Shown here in pieces: positions 54,809 to 63,218 of a DNA stretch of 64,000 bases (positions are counted from its first letter, which is position 1; every line of letters begins with the position of its first letter). The DNA comes from Bacillus sp. Marseille-P3661. Lineage in GTDB: Bacteria > Bacillota > Bacilli > Bacillales > Bacillaceae_J. A program made the position numbers and the translations under genes. The stretch covers positions 445,142-509,141 of the forward strand of contig NZ_LT965955.1 of NCBI RefSeq assembly GCF_900240995.1, in the 5' to 3' direction. Under the pieces are notes generated by a model. That model ran no database searches, was not told where the DNA came from, and was given only the letters and a program-made list of their open reading frames with translations.

Positions 54809-56894
54809 AAAAGGAAGTCATAGTTTAAAACATGATGGAAACCTCACGATTGCAACCGGAAGAAATCGAAAAGAACTGAACTGGAAAAATCGAGAGATGC
54901 GTTGGGCTGAAGTCGTTCAGAAGTTAAGCAATACAGTTAGAACACACGAAACATATGAGGAATACAAGAAGCTTTCTAAATCAAAGCAAGATGAGATTAA
55001 AGATGTTGGTGGTTTTGTCGGTGGAACCTTAAAGGGAGGCAGAAGAAAACATGACGGTGTGGTTTGGCGGCAGATTGTTTCCCTTGATGCTGACTTTGTG
55101 AAAGGTGATTTATGGGCATCTGTTGAGACCATGTTTGGCTATGGCTGTGCCATGTACTCTACTCATAAACACCATCCAAAGAATCCTAGGTTAAGACTAG
55201 TCATTCCATTATCCAGACCAGTTACCGCCGATGAATATGTACCAATTGCAAGAAGGATAGCTGCAGATCTTGGAATAGATTTCTTTGATGATACCACATA
55301 TCAAGTGCATCGACTGATGTACTGGCCGTCGACATCATCGGATGGGGAGTTTGTCTTTAAAGTGTTGGACGAGCCTTGGATTGATCCTGATGAAGTGCTT
55401 GCAAGATATCCGGATTGGAGGGATTCATCTTATTGGCCGGAAAGTTCCAGAACGGTTCACGAAAGAAAAAAGCTAGCGGATAAGCAAGGAGACCCGAAAG
55501 TCAAAGAAGGGGTAGTCGGTGCCTTTTGCCGAACATACTCGGTCGTAGATGTCATTGAGAAATACTTGAGTGATATCTACGTCCCTTGTGAGGACCCAAA
55601 CCGTTACACGTATTCAGCTGGCTCCACAGCAGGCGGGTTGGTGATTTACGAAGATGGCGACTTTGCCTACTCTCACCATTCAACTGACCCTATTGGTGGA
55701 CGGCTTTGTAATGCATTTGATTTGGTTCGTATTCATGTATTTGGAGACCTTGATGAGTCAGTGAAAGAGGGAACACCAATCAATCGGTTGCCTTCCTATA
55801 AGGCCATGGTGGAAGAAGCACTAAAGGACAAGCAGGTCAAACTGACACTCGGGAAAGAACAGTTGAGCTTTGCTGCAGATGATTTTGAAGATGAAGAGAT
55901 GGAGTGGCTAACGGAACTAACTAGGGACCAGAAAGGAAATATCGTCTCCAGTGCACCAAATGTCATCCTTATTCTTGAGCATGATCCAGCATTAAAGGAT
56001 CGAATAGCATTGAACGATTTTGTCCATCGGGTAGTCATTAAGGATGATTTGCCTTGGCGAAGTGTAGACCGGGGTGAATATTGGTCCGATACGGATGATG
56101 CAAGTTTAAGAAACTATCTTTACTCGGTTTATGGCATAAAAGGAGCGGGAGTTATTGCGGATGCTTGGAGTGAAGTGGCAGTGAAATATGCATTTCATCC
56201 GATTAAAGATTATTTAAATAATCTTGTTTGGGATGGCCAGGATCGGATTGAAACCATACTGGTTGATTACCTTGGTGCTGAGGATAATGAGTGCGTTCGA
56301 ACTTTCACCCGAAAAATTTTAATTGCAGCAGTGACAAGAATTTATCGTCCTGGAACGAAGTTTGACTACTGCGTGGTCCTTGTTGGCCCTCAAGGTGTTG
56401 GGAAGAGTTACATTATTAAGCTTATAGGCAAGGAATGGCACTCGGACTCCTTAATCACTGTAAAGGGCAAAGAAGCCTATGAACAGCTTCAAGGAGCGTG
56501 GATTTTGGAAATGGCGGAGCTGACGGCCACGAAGAAAGTAGACACGGAAGCAGTAAAGCACTTTATTTCCAAGTCAGAGGATACGTTCCGAGTTGCATAT
56601 GGGAGACATAATGAAACATTCAAGCGACAGTGTGTATTCTTTGGAACAACCAATGATTATGATTTTTTGAATGATCCAACAGGAAATCGGCGCTTTTTAC
56701 CGATCACAGTAAACGGTGGTGGAAGGAAAAACATGTGGGATGATTTAACGGCTGAGGAAGTCGATCAAATTTGGGCAGAGGCGAAGGTGCTGTATGAAAA
56801 GGGAGAGACCTTGGCTTTAAGTAAAGACATTGTAGGGCAGTGGTGCCTGACCCCCAGTAAGATAAAAAGTTACAGCGTTAATATACTAAAGTGA
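54792..56894 (+). pseudogene. VapE-like primase-helicase, 3' end replaced by a dispersed repeat
   Basis: About 700 codons from GTG 54792 (ten bases after GGAGG). The N-terminal half has VSLDADFVKGD and YSTHKHHPKNPRLRLVIPLS, which fit an archaeo-eukaryotic-type primase, then an SF3-like helicase with Walker A GPQGVGKS, ELTATKKVDTEAVKHFIS and FFGTTNDYDFLNDPTGNRRF. The reading frame is normal up to YEKGETLALSKDIVGQ, after which the codons are those of the GGTGCCTGACCCC repeat (56842 on), giving a false tail of about 16 residues. The winged-helix C-terminus expected in the family is missing. The core may still fold, but the gene is best treated as truncated. Confidence 0.85.
56841..56894 (+). repeat. 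Dispersed repeat copy A (partial), at the cut end of the VapE gene
   Basis: Starts GGTGCCTGACCCCCAGTAAG and continues with a diverged version of the GATAAAA-CAGT-ACAACGTTAA segment seen in the copies at 57860, 58009 and 62151. Only the first 54 bases are recognisable. Confidence 0.8.
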
Positions 56895-57057
56895 AAATGC
56901 AGCATACAATAATAAGACGAGTTAGTCATTATGGGGTATGGTCAACCTGTCATTTAATATTTTCATAGACTAGTATATCAAGAATTGCTACAATCAATCT
57001 AGCAACTATATAAAGCGAATGGGCGGTTGACACTCCCTTAGAAAGGGGGTGTTGCTA

Positions 57058-57084
57058 ATGGTGACATATGAAACACCAGGATAG
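57058..57084 (+). pseudogene. Relic of a small holin-like toxin gene
   Basis: AAAGGGGGTGTTGCTA before ATG and the first codons MVTYET match the start of the small holin-like toxin peptides common in Bacillales (from memory of that family). The frame ends after eight codons, so only the translation start survives. Confidence 0.4.
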
Positions 57085-57162
57085 GTACCGTGTCTTTTTT
57101 TGCTCTGTAAAGCTTACAGCTTTACAGAGTAACAGAAAAGGAGCCTTGTTGTAGCGAAGTAA

Positions 57163-57205
57163 AAAAAGAAGTAATCATTTTCAGTTTAGATTACTTCTTT
57201 TTGTA
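57163..57205. terminator. Bidirectional terminator
   Basis: A 14-bp stem (57163-57176 with 57189-57202), A-rich on the left and T-rich on the right, can stop transcription from both sides, including from the toxin-like pseudogene on the minus strand. Confidence 0.8.
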
Positions 57206-57221
57206 TAAATTTTAATTAATG

Positions 57222-57516
57222 CTAGTCTATTAATCTTTGATGTGGATGTCGAATCAAATATATTTCGTTTTGTTTCGAAGTAACCCGATAAAAAACTTTA
57301 TATAGATTTGATTTTCCAACTGAAACTAAAACCATCCTTAGATCAACAGGCATTTTCCGTATGAGAACCTGTCGGCCGGGAATATAAAATGAAAAGTACT
57401 GATGTTACAAAATAAGTTTGTATTGTATCTTTTAAATATAACGCAATTGGCGGAAGTTCAATGCTTTCTCTCCAACGATCTAGTATCAAAAGGAGTGGAT
57501 GGCCGATTTTTTGCAT
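57222..57516 (-). pseudogene. Frameshifted ParE/RelE-like toxin gene
   Basis: Reading on the minus strand from ATG 57516, one frame gives MQKIGHPLLLILDRWRES then IELPPIALYLKDTIQT; the continuation FYIPGRQVLIRKMPVDLR and VGKSNLYKVFYRVTSKQNE up to LIRHPHQR lies in another frame. A one-base change near 57385 would join them into about 98 aa. The end KVFYRVTSKQNEIYLIRHPH resembles the closing strands of ParE/RelE toxins. It lies 14 bases after the antitoxin-like gene. Confidence 0.55.
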
Positions 57517-57530
57517 AAAATTTCCGTATG

Positions 57531-57761
57531 TTAGTTCTCTAACATTTTTTTTATTTCTTCTTCTGATAAAATCGGATTATTTCCATTTAGTGCCGACATT
57601 AGCCGTTTTTCCTCTTCATGGTCAGTAATCTCGTAATAGTCATCGTTATTTATTTCTTCCACTTCCAATAATAAAAATTTTCTTTTTCCCACTTTGATGT
57701 ATGATTGACCAGATTGAATTGCCTTTTTTAAATCATCATTTTCAATTCGTATAGGTTCCAT
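57531..57761 (-). CDS. Putative antitoxin-like small protein
   Basis: A 76-aa acidic protein. Residues 1-35 (IRIENDDLKKAIQSGQSYIK) look like a small beta-alpha fold similar to Phd-type antitoxins; the end PILSEEEIKKMLEN is a likely toxin-binding helix. GGTGGTG precedes the ATG. It stands directly upstream of a frameshifted toxin-like gene, the usual antitoxin-first order. The family assignment is an inference. Confidence 0.55.
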   Translation of the reverse strand: MEPIRIENDDLKKAIQSGQSYIKVGKRKFLLLEVEEINNDDYYEITDHEEEKRLMSALNGNNPILSEEEIKKMLEN

Positions 57762-57859
57762 TTACACCACCAACTTTAATTTATTTAAACTGATTATATA
57801 TGATTTAATAAAAAAAATAAATGGTTTAGAGGGAAGAATGGGGCCCCCCACTTGACATT

Positions 57860-58002
57860 GGTGCCTGCCCCCCCGATCTGATAAAACAGTACAACGTTAA
57901 TGTGATAAAGTGTGGCCTTTGTGACTGATCACCTCTAAAGTGTAAAACTTTAATGAACGCAAGAAGAATGTTGGTGCTGGGTCTCATTTATTAAAGGTTT
58001 TG
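57860..58002 (+). repeat. Dispersed repeat copy B
   Basis: About 143 bp from GGTGCCTGCCCCCCC to TTATTAAAGGTTTT, including GATAAAACAGTACAACGTTA, a GTGACTGATCACC palindrome and GGTGCTGGGTCTCATT near the end. It lies in tandem with copy C at a 149-bp spacing. Confidence 0.88.
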
Positions 58003-58008
58003 TGTCCT

Positions 58009-58144
58009 GGTGCCTGACCCCCGGACTGATAAAACAGTACAACGTTTATGTGATAAAGTGTGGCTTGGTAACTGATCACCGCTAAAGTGTAAAAATGAAC
58101 GTAAGAAGAATGTAGGTGCTGGGTCTCATTTATTAAAGGTTTTG
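58009..58144 (+). repeat. Dispersed repeat copy C, left end of the duplicated block
   Basis: About 136 bp, GGTGCCTGACCCCCGGACTG to AAAGGTTTTG. From here rightward the sequence matches 62151 onward for about 1.7 kb, so this repeat marks the left edge of the duplication. Confidence 0.88.
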
Positions 58145-58492
58145 GGACTAATTTTGTTGTCATTTTAGTTTGAAAGAATATGAATTTGCTATAATGAGGT
58201 AGCAACTGAATATTATGAGGGTGGTTGGTTGTCTCGCTTCCTTCCTTTTTCTGATAAAATATAAACAATTTATTTTTTTTAATAAAGGAATTTGTCAGTT
58301 TTTGTTGAATAGATATAATTGAACTAGTCCACTATGTTGTTAGAACGCATATATGAATGGCCACGTTATCCTCTATATTTGCAAATGACCCTATAAGCAT
58401 GCAAAATTTCCTACCATTATATTTCTCATTGGAACTTATTTCACCTTAATTTCTGCTATCACAATAATTATCCTATAGATAGGAGTGATTGA
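58145..58492. other. RAYT upstream region, first copy
   Basis: A+T-rich, gene-free, about 95% like 62290-62642 by eye. It contains the AGGAG ribosome site of the transposase (58481-58485). No other feature is seen. Confidence 0.6.
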
Positions 58493-59068
58493 ATAGCCAG
58501 GCCACATCGTGTTTGGTATCAAGGAGCGATTTACCACATTACGGCTAGAGGTAACCGTCGAACATCGCTGTTTCATAACCGAGAAGATTATCTTACTTAT
58601 TTAAATCTACTACTGGAAGTTAAGGAAATGGCTCCATTCATTTTACACTCCTACTGTCTCATGACCAACCACATTCATCTACAACTTGAAACGACTACTC
58701 ACCATATCAAAGTCATTATGAAAGAACTGCATTCCAAATATGCCGTTTATTTTAATAAGAAGTACAACTACATTGGCCATGTTTTTCAAGGGAGATATGG
58801 TGCAGAATTAATAGAAGATGATCACTATTTTTTAGAAGTCAGTCGCTATATTCATCGTAATCCTTTGGAAGCGAGTATGGTTGAGTGTTTATCTTCTTAT
58901 GAATGGAGCAGTTACCCCGCTTATGTCAATCTTACAGAAAATCAGTATGTATATCTTCAGCGAACACTCCATTATTTTCCCGATCCGAAGTTTCAAAATT
59001 ATAAACGATTTGTGGAGAAAACAACTTTACAAGACAAGGAGATTGAAACATGGTTACAAAAATCATGA
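58493..59068 (+). pseudogene. REP-associated tyrosine transposase (RAYT), first copy, start codon lost
   Basis: 192 codons matching the intact copy at 62643 base for base in length. The start reads ATA GCC instead of ATG GCC, so no start lies at the right distance from AGGAG; the first internal Met is at 58628. The HUH motif MTNHIHLQLE and the Tyr-rich helix KYAVYFNKKYNYIGHVFQGR are intact. Eight of 146 comparable residues differ from the other copy. Confidence 0.85.
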
Positions 59069-59729
59069 GCATTGGCCTAAAAGGAGTGGAAGGCTATCGT
59101 GTCCAAGTCGAAGTGCAAACACTTGAAGCGATGGCTTGCCGGATGCATCTGTTAAAGAGTCAAAAGAACGAGTAACAGCTGCGCTTTACTCGTTAGGCCA
59201 TCCTTTAGTTAGTCAAAAAACGGTTATCAATCTTTCGCCAGTCGAACAAAAGAAAAATGGACAGCTCTTTGATTTGCCGATGGCGATTGGAATCCTAAAA
59301 AGCATTGGAGAAATAAAAGCAAAGATCCCTTCCTCAACCTGTTTCATCGGTGCGCTATCATTAGATGGATCGATTCTGCCATTTGAAGGGATGTTATCTG
59401 CAGCCCTGGTTGCAAGACGATTGGGTTTTTCCCTATTGTACATGCCTTTTAATGCAGACTTACCGGAGATCCGTATAGAAGGCCTTGAGATTATATACGT
59501 TAGCAGTTTACATGAAGTTCTCCAACATTTATCTGGGCAAAATATCCTCTAATTTACTTTTCCAACAAGATTACAAGAAGAGCATGAATATGATCATGAT
59601 TTTAGCCATATAATCGGTCACCAATTTGCAAAACGGGCACTTGAAATTGCAGCAGCGGGTGACCACCATCTGTTTATGACCGGCCCACCTGGATGTGGTA
59701 AAAGCTTATTAGCCGAAACGTTTCCCTCT
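59050..59729 (+). pseudogene. comM/yifB fragment, first copy (frameshift, stop, truncation)
   Basis: It starts ATG GTT ACA AAA like the copy at 63200 and matches it closely. Three lesions are seen: a 19-base deletion after GAAGCGATGG (removing the segment for EMFIIVG and shifting the frame), a TAA at 59550-59552 where the other copy has CAA, and loss of all sequence after the Walker A region at 59729. The remnant frame 59136-59552 still reads as ComM N-terminal domain but has no proper start. Confidence 0.88.
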
Positions 59730-60247
59730 GGCTTTTAAGGCAATCATTAACATAGATAAACTCAAGTTAGAGTTTCAAAAATAGACCTATGGGGCCAGTC
59801 CTCGCTGGGAATTTAGTCTGATCCCTAGTGAATAAGCTGCACACAAGGATACGATTAGACTTGAGCATGCATTAAGCTGCATTAATTTACCTAATATGAG
59901 TAACTGGACTTCTGGTTGAACTGACAAATTACTTGAAAGTCTAACGTGATTTTTTTGTACCTTTAAACCTTAACTCCTGTAAATTATTTGACTTACAAAT
60001 TTTTGAACTAATTTGGTTGGGGTCTCAAACAATATTGTTCCATTATTCAACAAAAGTCACCCTTTAATCTGTAATCGTGGGGACAAATCTCATGCTTCTT
60101 TAGTTTCGCAAAACAAAGGAAGCATGAGGTCCGTCCCTGTGCATCGGTTCAATCCTTGTGAGGACAGATAATGATTAAGAGTTGATAGCAACCATACAAT
60201 CACTTAAATAATACCCTTGAAATTGACAAGTGCACTGTTCAACAGTC
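59730..60247. other. Gene-free interval between comM fragment and GIY-YIG gene
   Basis: 518 bases with no credible frame. A long palindromic repeat lies at 60080-60138 (listed), and the word GACAAGTGCACTG at 60225-60237 repeats part of the hairpin at 71-102. The junction at 59729 is where similarity to the second comM copy ends. Confidence 0.55.
60080..60138. repeat. Palindromic repeat with CTCATGCTTC/GAAGCATGAG arms
   Basis: Arms 60090-60102 and 60116-60129 pair almost fully, and outer GGGAC (60081-60085) pairs with GTCCC (60134-60138). No T-run follows. The form is that of a REP/BIME-like dispersed palindrome. Confidence 0.65.
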
Positions 60248-61009
60248 TTATTGTATCCGAGTATTAGGGAACTTTCTTAATACTTGTCTCGCCAATAGAA
60301 ATGGTACAACATCTTCGTATTGTCTTATATATTCCCTATTTGGACGATTAGTATATATATCTAAAAATAACTTAACGTAATCGTTAAAGTTATCAACCTT
60401 ATGGTCTTTCTTAATAAATTGGTCAATACAGGATGCTAAGCCAGGGTGTTCATTTGGAAAACTAATTTCTTCGTTAATATAGGAGGCGGGAATAGGAAAT
60501 GGTAGCTTACGTTTATCGGAGAATTCACCATAGGCAAAGGAATCAATTTTTGAACTAGCAACATTTACTTCTCTCATAATATCTTCTAAAGTATGCTCAT
60601 CATCCCAACCTTTTTGTATGTTATACCCATAATTTGAATTGGTAGTACCAAATTGGTCTATATAAAAAACCTCCAGGTAGTTTAATGTTTTTTGAAGTCT
60701 CTCCATATTTTCTGTCGAGATTAAAAATTTTTCAATAATATAAAAGTCGAACTGATCTGCACCATACTCTTTAAATTCATTCTGCAATTTGCAGTTATGC
60801 ATTTCACCTAAACGAAGCTTACTCTCTCTTTCAGATCTTAAATAAGCGTAGATTTTTTGAGAGGTTTGTCCAATGTATATCTTTCCATTGACTTTGTTAA
60901 AAATAGCATATATACCGCAAACCTTATGTGTTTCATGAAAGATTAGTGATGCCTTTTGGTGTAACGCATGAAGTAGTTTTCTCCTAAACTCGATCTTCTC
61001 TCTATTCAT
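60248..61009 (-). CDS. GIY-YIG nuclease-domain protein
   Basis: A 253-aa protein; ATG 61009 follows AAAGGGGGA. Residues about 30-125 form the GIY-YIG domain: CGIYAIFNKVNGKIYIGQTS, with an Arg (YLRSERESKLRLG) and the Glu in YLEVFYIDQFGT as expected catalytic positions. The C-terminal half is unrecognised and could bind DNA. Stand-alone proteins of this type are often homing or mobile-element nucleases; here it sits between duplicated transposase blocks. Confidence 0.85.
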   Translation of the reverse strand: MNREKIEFRRKLLHALHQKASLIFHETHKVCGIYAIFNKVNGKIYIGQTSQKIYAYLRSERESKLRLGEMHNCKLQNEFKEYGADQFDFYIIEKFLISTENMERLQKTLNYLEVFYIDQFGTTNSNYGYNIQKGWDDEHTLEDIMREVNVASSKIDSFAYGEFSDKRKLPFPIPASYINEEISFPNEHPGLASCIDQFIKKDHKVDNFNDYVKLFLDIYTNRPNREYIRQYEDVVPFLLARQVLRKFPNTRIQ

Positions 61010-61230
61010 ATATACATCCCCCTTTATAAACATAGTATTAAGAAGAAATTAATGATATGACATGTGTTTATAGACAACTTAATACTAGATTGGAATCCAA
61101 GTTGTCGCTTACATACAGATTACAGAAACAAAAAAATAAGCCAAACATTTAACATATTGTTTGTAATATTATGACATATTGTTTCATATCCATGTATTGA
61201 GCGTGTCTACTTTTTTTAGGGGGAAACGAA

Positions 61231-61629
61231 ATGTTAAAAATGAAAGATGTATATGAATCATTGGAAAAGCACACAATACAGCTTGAATCAGTAAATGGAA
61301 ATTACTACGAAGCGAAATACGGTGAAACTGATCTTGAAGAGTTAAGAAGTACCTTAAATGCTTTATGTGAAAAGTTACCGTCAGATGAAAGTGTGTCTCG
61401 TACACTGGAATTAATTGATTATGATACACCATTCAATAAATTGGTTTCAATGAAAGAAGTGGAACTAAGTGAATTAGAGGAAAATGGTGTTTTAGATCCC
61501 GATTCCTATGATGCTGGTTCTTTGATCTCGGAAAAGTCGGAAGAAAGATATTATACTTTATTTGAAGAAGCCCGAACCGATTTGGAAGAATTAATAAATT
61601 TGATTCATGTCATTTGTATTTGTGAATAA
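61231..61629 (+). CDS. Acidic hypothetical protein
   Basis: A 132-aa protein; ATG 61231 follows AGGGGGAAACGA. It is strongly acidic and helical (DLEELRSTLNALCEKLPSDE; ARTDLEELINLIHVICICE). There is no signal peptide or known motif. Its left neighbour is divergent. It could be an immunity- or antitoxin-type protein, but nothing in the sequence proves that. Confidence 0.6.
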   Translation: MLKMKDVYESLEKHTIQLESVNGNYYEAKYGETDLEELRSTLNALCEKLPSDESVSRTLELIDYDTPFNKLVSMKEVELSELEENGVLDPDSYDAGSLISEKSEERYYTLFEEARTDLEELINLIHVICICE

Positions 61630-61638
61630 ACTGGAATT

Positions 61639-61652
61639 CTAGTGCCTGACCC
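61639..61652 (+). repeat. Start word of the dispersed repeat, cut by an IS3-type end
   Basis: AGTGCCTGACCCTC is followed at once by TGAACTGCTCCCTGTCAAGT, the terminal inverted repeat style of IS3-family elements. Only this 5' tip of the repeat remains. Confidence 0.6.
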
Positions 61653-61654
61653 TC

Positions 61655-62141
61655 GGTGAACTGCTCCCTGTCAAGTAGACAGTGGAAATAATAAAAATGT
61701 TTTAAGCGGCTTTAGCCCTATATTCCATAGGACTAGGGCCGTTTAGTCGTTTTTGATATCTGTCATAATTATAGAAACGTATGTACTCATTTATCGCAAT
61801 GGAGAGCTCCTCAAATGTATCGTACTTATGCAAATGATATTTTTCACATTTGAGCGTAACCCAAAAAGATTCCATTGGACTATTATCTATGCATCGACTA
61901 ACCCGTGACATATTTTGTGTCATTTTCGCCTCATCGATCCGTTGCTTAAACCCATGCGAGGTGTATTGAAAGCCACGGTCACTATGGATAAGTGGACGTT
62001 CCTCGTTAAAAGCGCTACCGCTTGGTCGAACGTTTCGAAGACGAGGGAATTATTATTAGAATGGCCTAGAACATAACTAACAATAGATCCATCAAATAGA
62101 TCACGAATAGCGCTTAAATAAGCCTTTTTTTGATTGTCCAG
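61655..62141 (-). mobile_element. IS3-family insertion sequence remnant
   Basis: The right end (61655-61701) has an IS3-style terminal repeat. The minus strand then codes the C-terminal half of the transposase. The other end stops at 62141, where a dispersed repeat begins; the left end and OrfA are absent. Confidence 0.8.
61702..62141 (-). pseudogene. IS3-family transposase OrfB, C-terminal fragment with a frameshift
   Basis: Reading leftward: LDNQKKAYLSAIRDLFDGSI then SYVLGHSNNNSLVFETFDQA, a frame change near 62015, then FNEERPLIHSDRGFQYTSHG and SRCIDNSPMESFWVTLKCE to the end SPMEYRAKAA. The second Asp (HSDRG) and the Glu (SPMESFW) of the DDE triad are present; the first Asp lies in the missing part. 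Not active. Confidence 0.88.
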
Positions 62142-62150
62142 GGGGGCGTG

Positions 62151-62289
62151 GGGCCTGACCCCCGGACTGATAAAACAGTACAACGTTAAAGTGATAAACT
62201 GTGGCCTTGGTGACTGATCACCGCTAAAGTGTAAAAATTAACGTAAGAAGAATGTAGGTGTTGGGTCTCATTTATTATTAAAGGTTTTG
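62151..62289 (+). repeat. Dispersed repeat copy D, left end of the second block
   Basis: GGGCCTGACCCCCGGACTGA to AAAGGTTTTGG, matching copy C almost fully apart from a three-base TTA insertion near the end. It abuts the truncated IS3 element. Confidence 0.88.
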
Positions 62290-62642
62290 GGACTAATTTT
62301 GTTGTCATTTTAGTTTGAAAGAATATGAATTTGCTATAAGGAGGTAGCAACTAAATATTGTGAGGGGAGGTGGGTTGTCTCGCTTCTTTCCTTTTTCTGA
62401 TAAAATATAAAAAATTTATATCTTGCTTAATAAAGGAATTTGTCAGTTTTTGTTGAATAGATATAATTGAACTAGTCCACTCTGTTGTTAGAACGCATAT
62501 ATTAATGGCCACGTTATCCTCTATATTTACAAATGACCCTATAAGCAATCCGTAAATTCCTATCATTATTATTCTCATTGGAACTTATTTTCACCTTAAT
62601 TTTTGCTATCACTATAATTGTCCTATAGATAGGAGTGATTGA
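62290..62642. other. RAYT upstream region, second copy
   Basis: The counterpart of 58145-58492, gene-free, with AGGAG (62631-62635) before the intact ATG. No promoter boxes stand out. Confidence 0.6.
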
Positions 62643-63218
62643 ATGGCCAGGCCACATCGTGTTTGGTACCAAGGAGCGATTTATCACATTACGGCTAGAG
62701 GTAATCGTCGAACATCGCTTTTTCATAACCGGGAAGATTATCTTACTTATTTAAATCTACTACTAGAAGTTAAGGAAATGTCTCCATTCATTTTACACTC
62801 CTACTGTCTCATGACCAATCACATTCATCTACAACTCGAGACTACTACTTATCATATCAAAGTCATTATGAAAGAACTTCATTCCAAATATGCCGTTTAT
62901 TTTAATAAGAAGTACAACTACATTGGCCATGTTTTTCAAGGGAGATATGGTGGAGAATTGATAGAAGATGATCGCTATTTTTTAGAAGTCAGTCGCTATA
63001 TTCATCGTAATCCTTTGGAAGCGAGTATGATTGAGTGTTTATCTTCATATGAATGGAGCAGTTACCCCGTTTATGTCAATCTTCTAGAAAATCAGTATGT
63101 ATATCTTCAGCGAACACTCAATTATTTTCCCGATCCGAAGTTTCAAAACTATAAACGATTTGTAGAGAAAACAACTTTACAAGACAAGGAGATCGAAACA
63201 TGGTTACAAAAATCATGA
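62643..63218 (+). CDS. REP-associated tyrosine transposase (RAYT, Y1/IS200-like)
   Basis: A 191-aa single-strand DNA transposase. ATG 62643 is seven bases after AGGAG. Family pattern: MARPHRVWYQGAIYHITARG at the N-terminus, HSYCLMTNHIHLQLE with the HUH pair, KYAVYFNKKYNYIGHVFQGR with the probable catalytic Tyr, and VSRYIHRNPLEAS. RAYTs act on short palindromic REP sequences; copies of a repeat do lie upstream of both RAYT copies here. Its 3' end overlaps comM by 19 bases in another frame, so translation may be coupled. Confidence 0.9.
   Translation: MARPHRVWYQGAIYHITARGNRRTSLFHNREDYLTYLNLLLEVKEMSPFILHSYCLMTNHIHLQLETTTYHIKVIMKELHSKYAVYFNKKYNYIGHVFQGRYGGELIEDDRYFLEVSRYIHRNPLEASMIECLSSYEWSSYPVYVNLLENQYVYLQRTLNYFPDPKFQNYKRFVEKTTLQDKEIETWLQKS

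Larger units (their letters stand above)
56895..57221. other. Gene-poor interval after the phage module
   Basis: No intact gene. It holds a holin-like toxin relic (57058), a 12-bp perfect hairpin (57103-57114 with 57118-57129) and a bidirectional terminator (57163-57202). The rest is unassigned. Confidence 0.5.

Noticed and set aside
57984..58268. Minus-strand frame of 94 codons
   Set aside because: It lies across dispersed repeat copy C and its flank and has no protein-like composition or ribosome site.
58881..59126. Second plus-strand frame of 81 codons in the RAYT region
   Set aside because: Out of frame with the transposase and only open because of the comM deletion.
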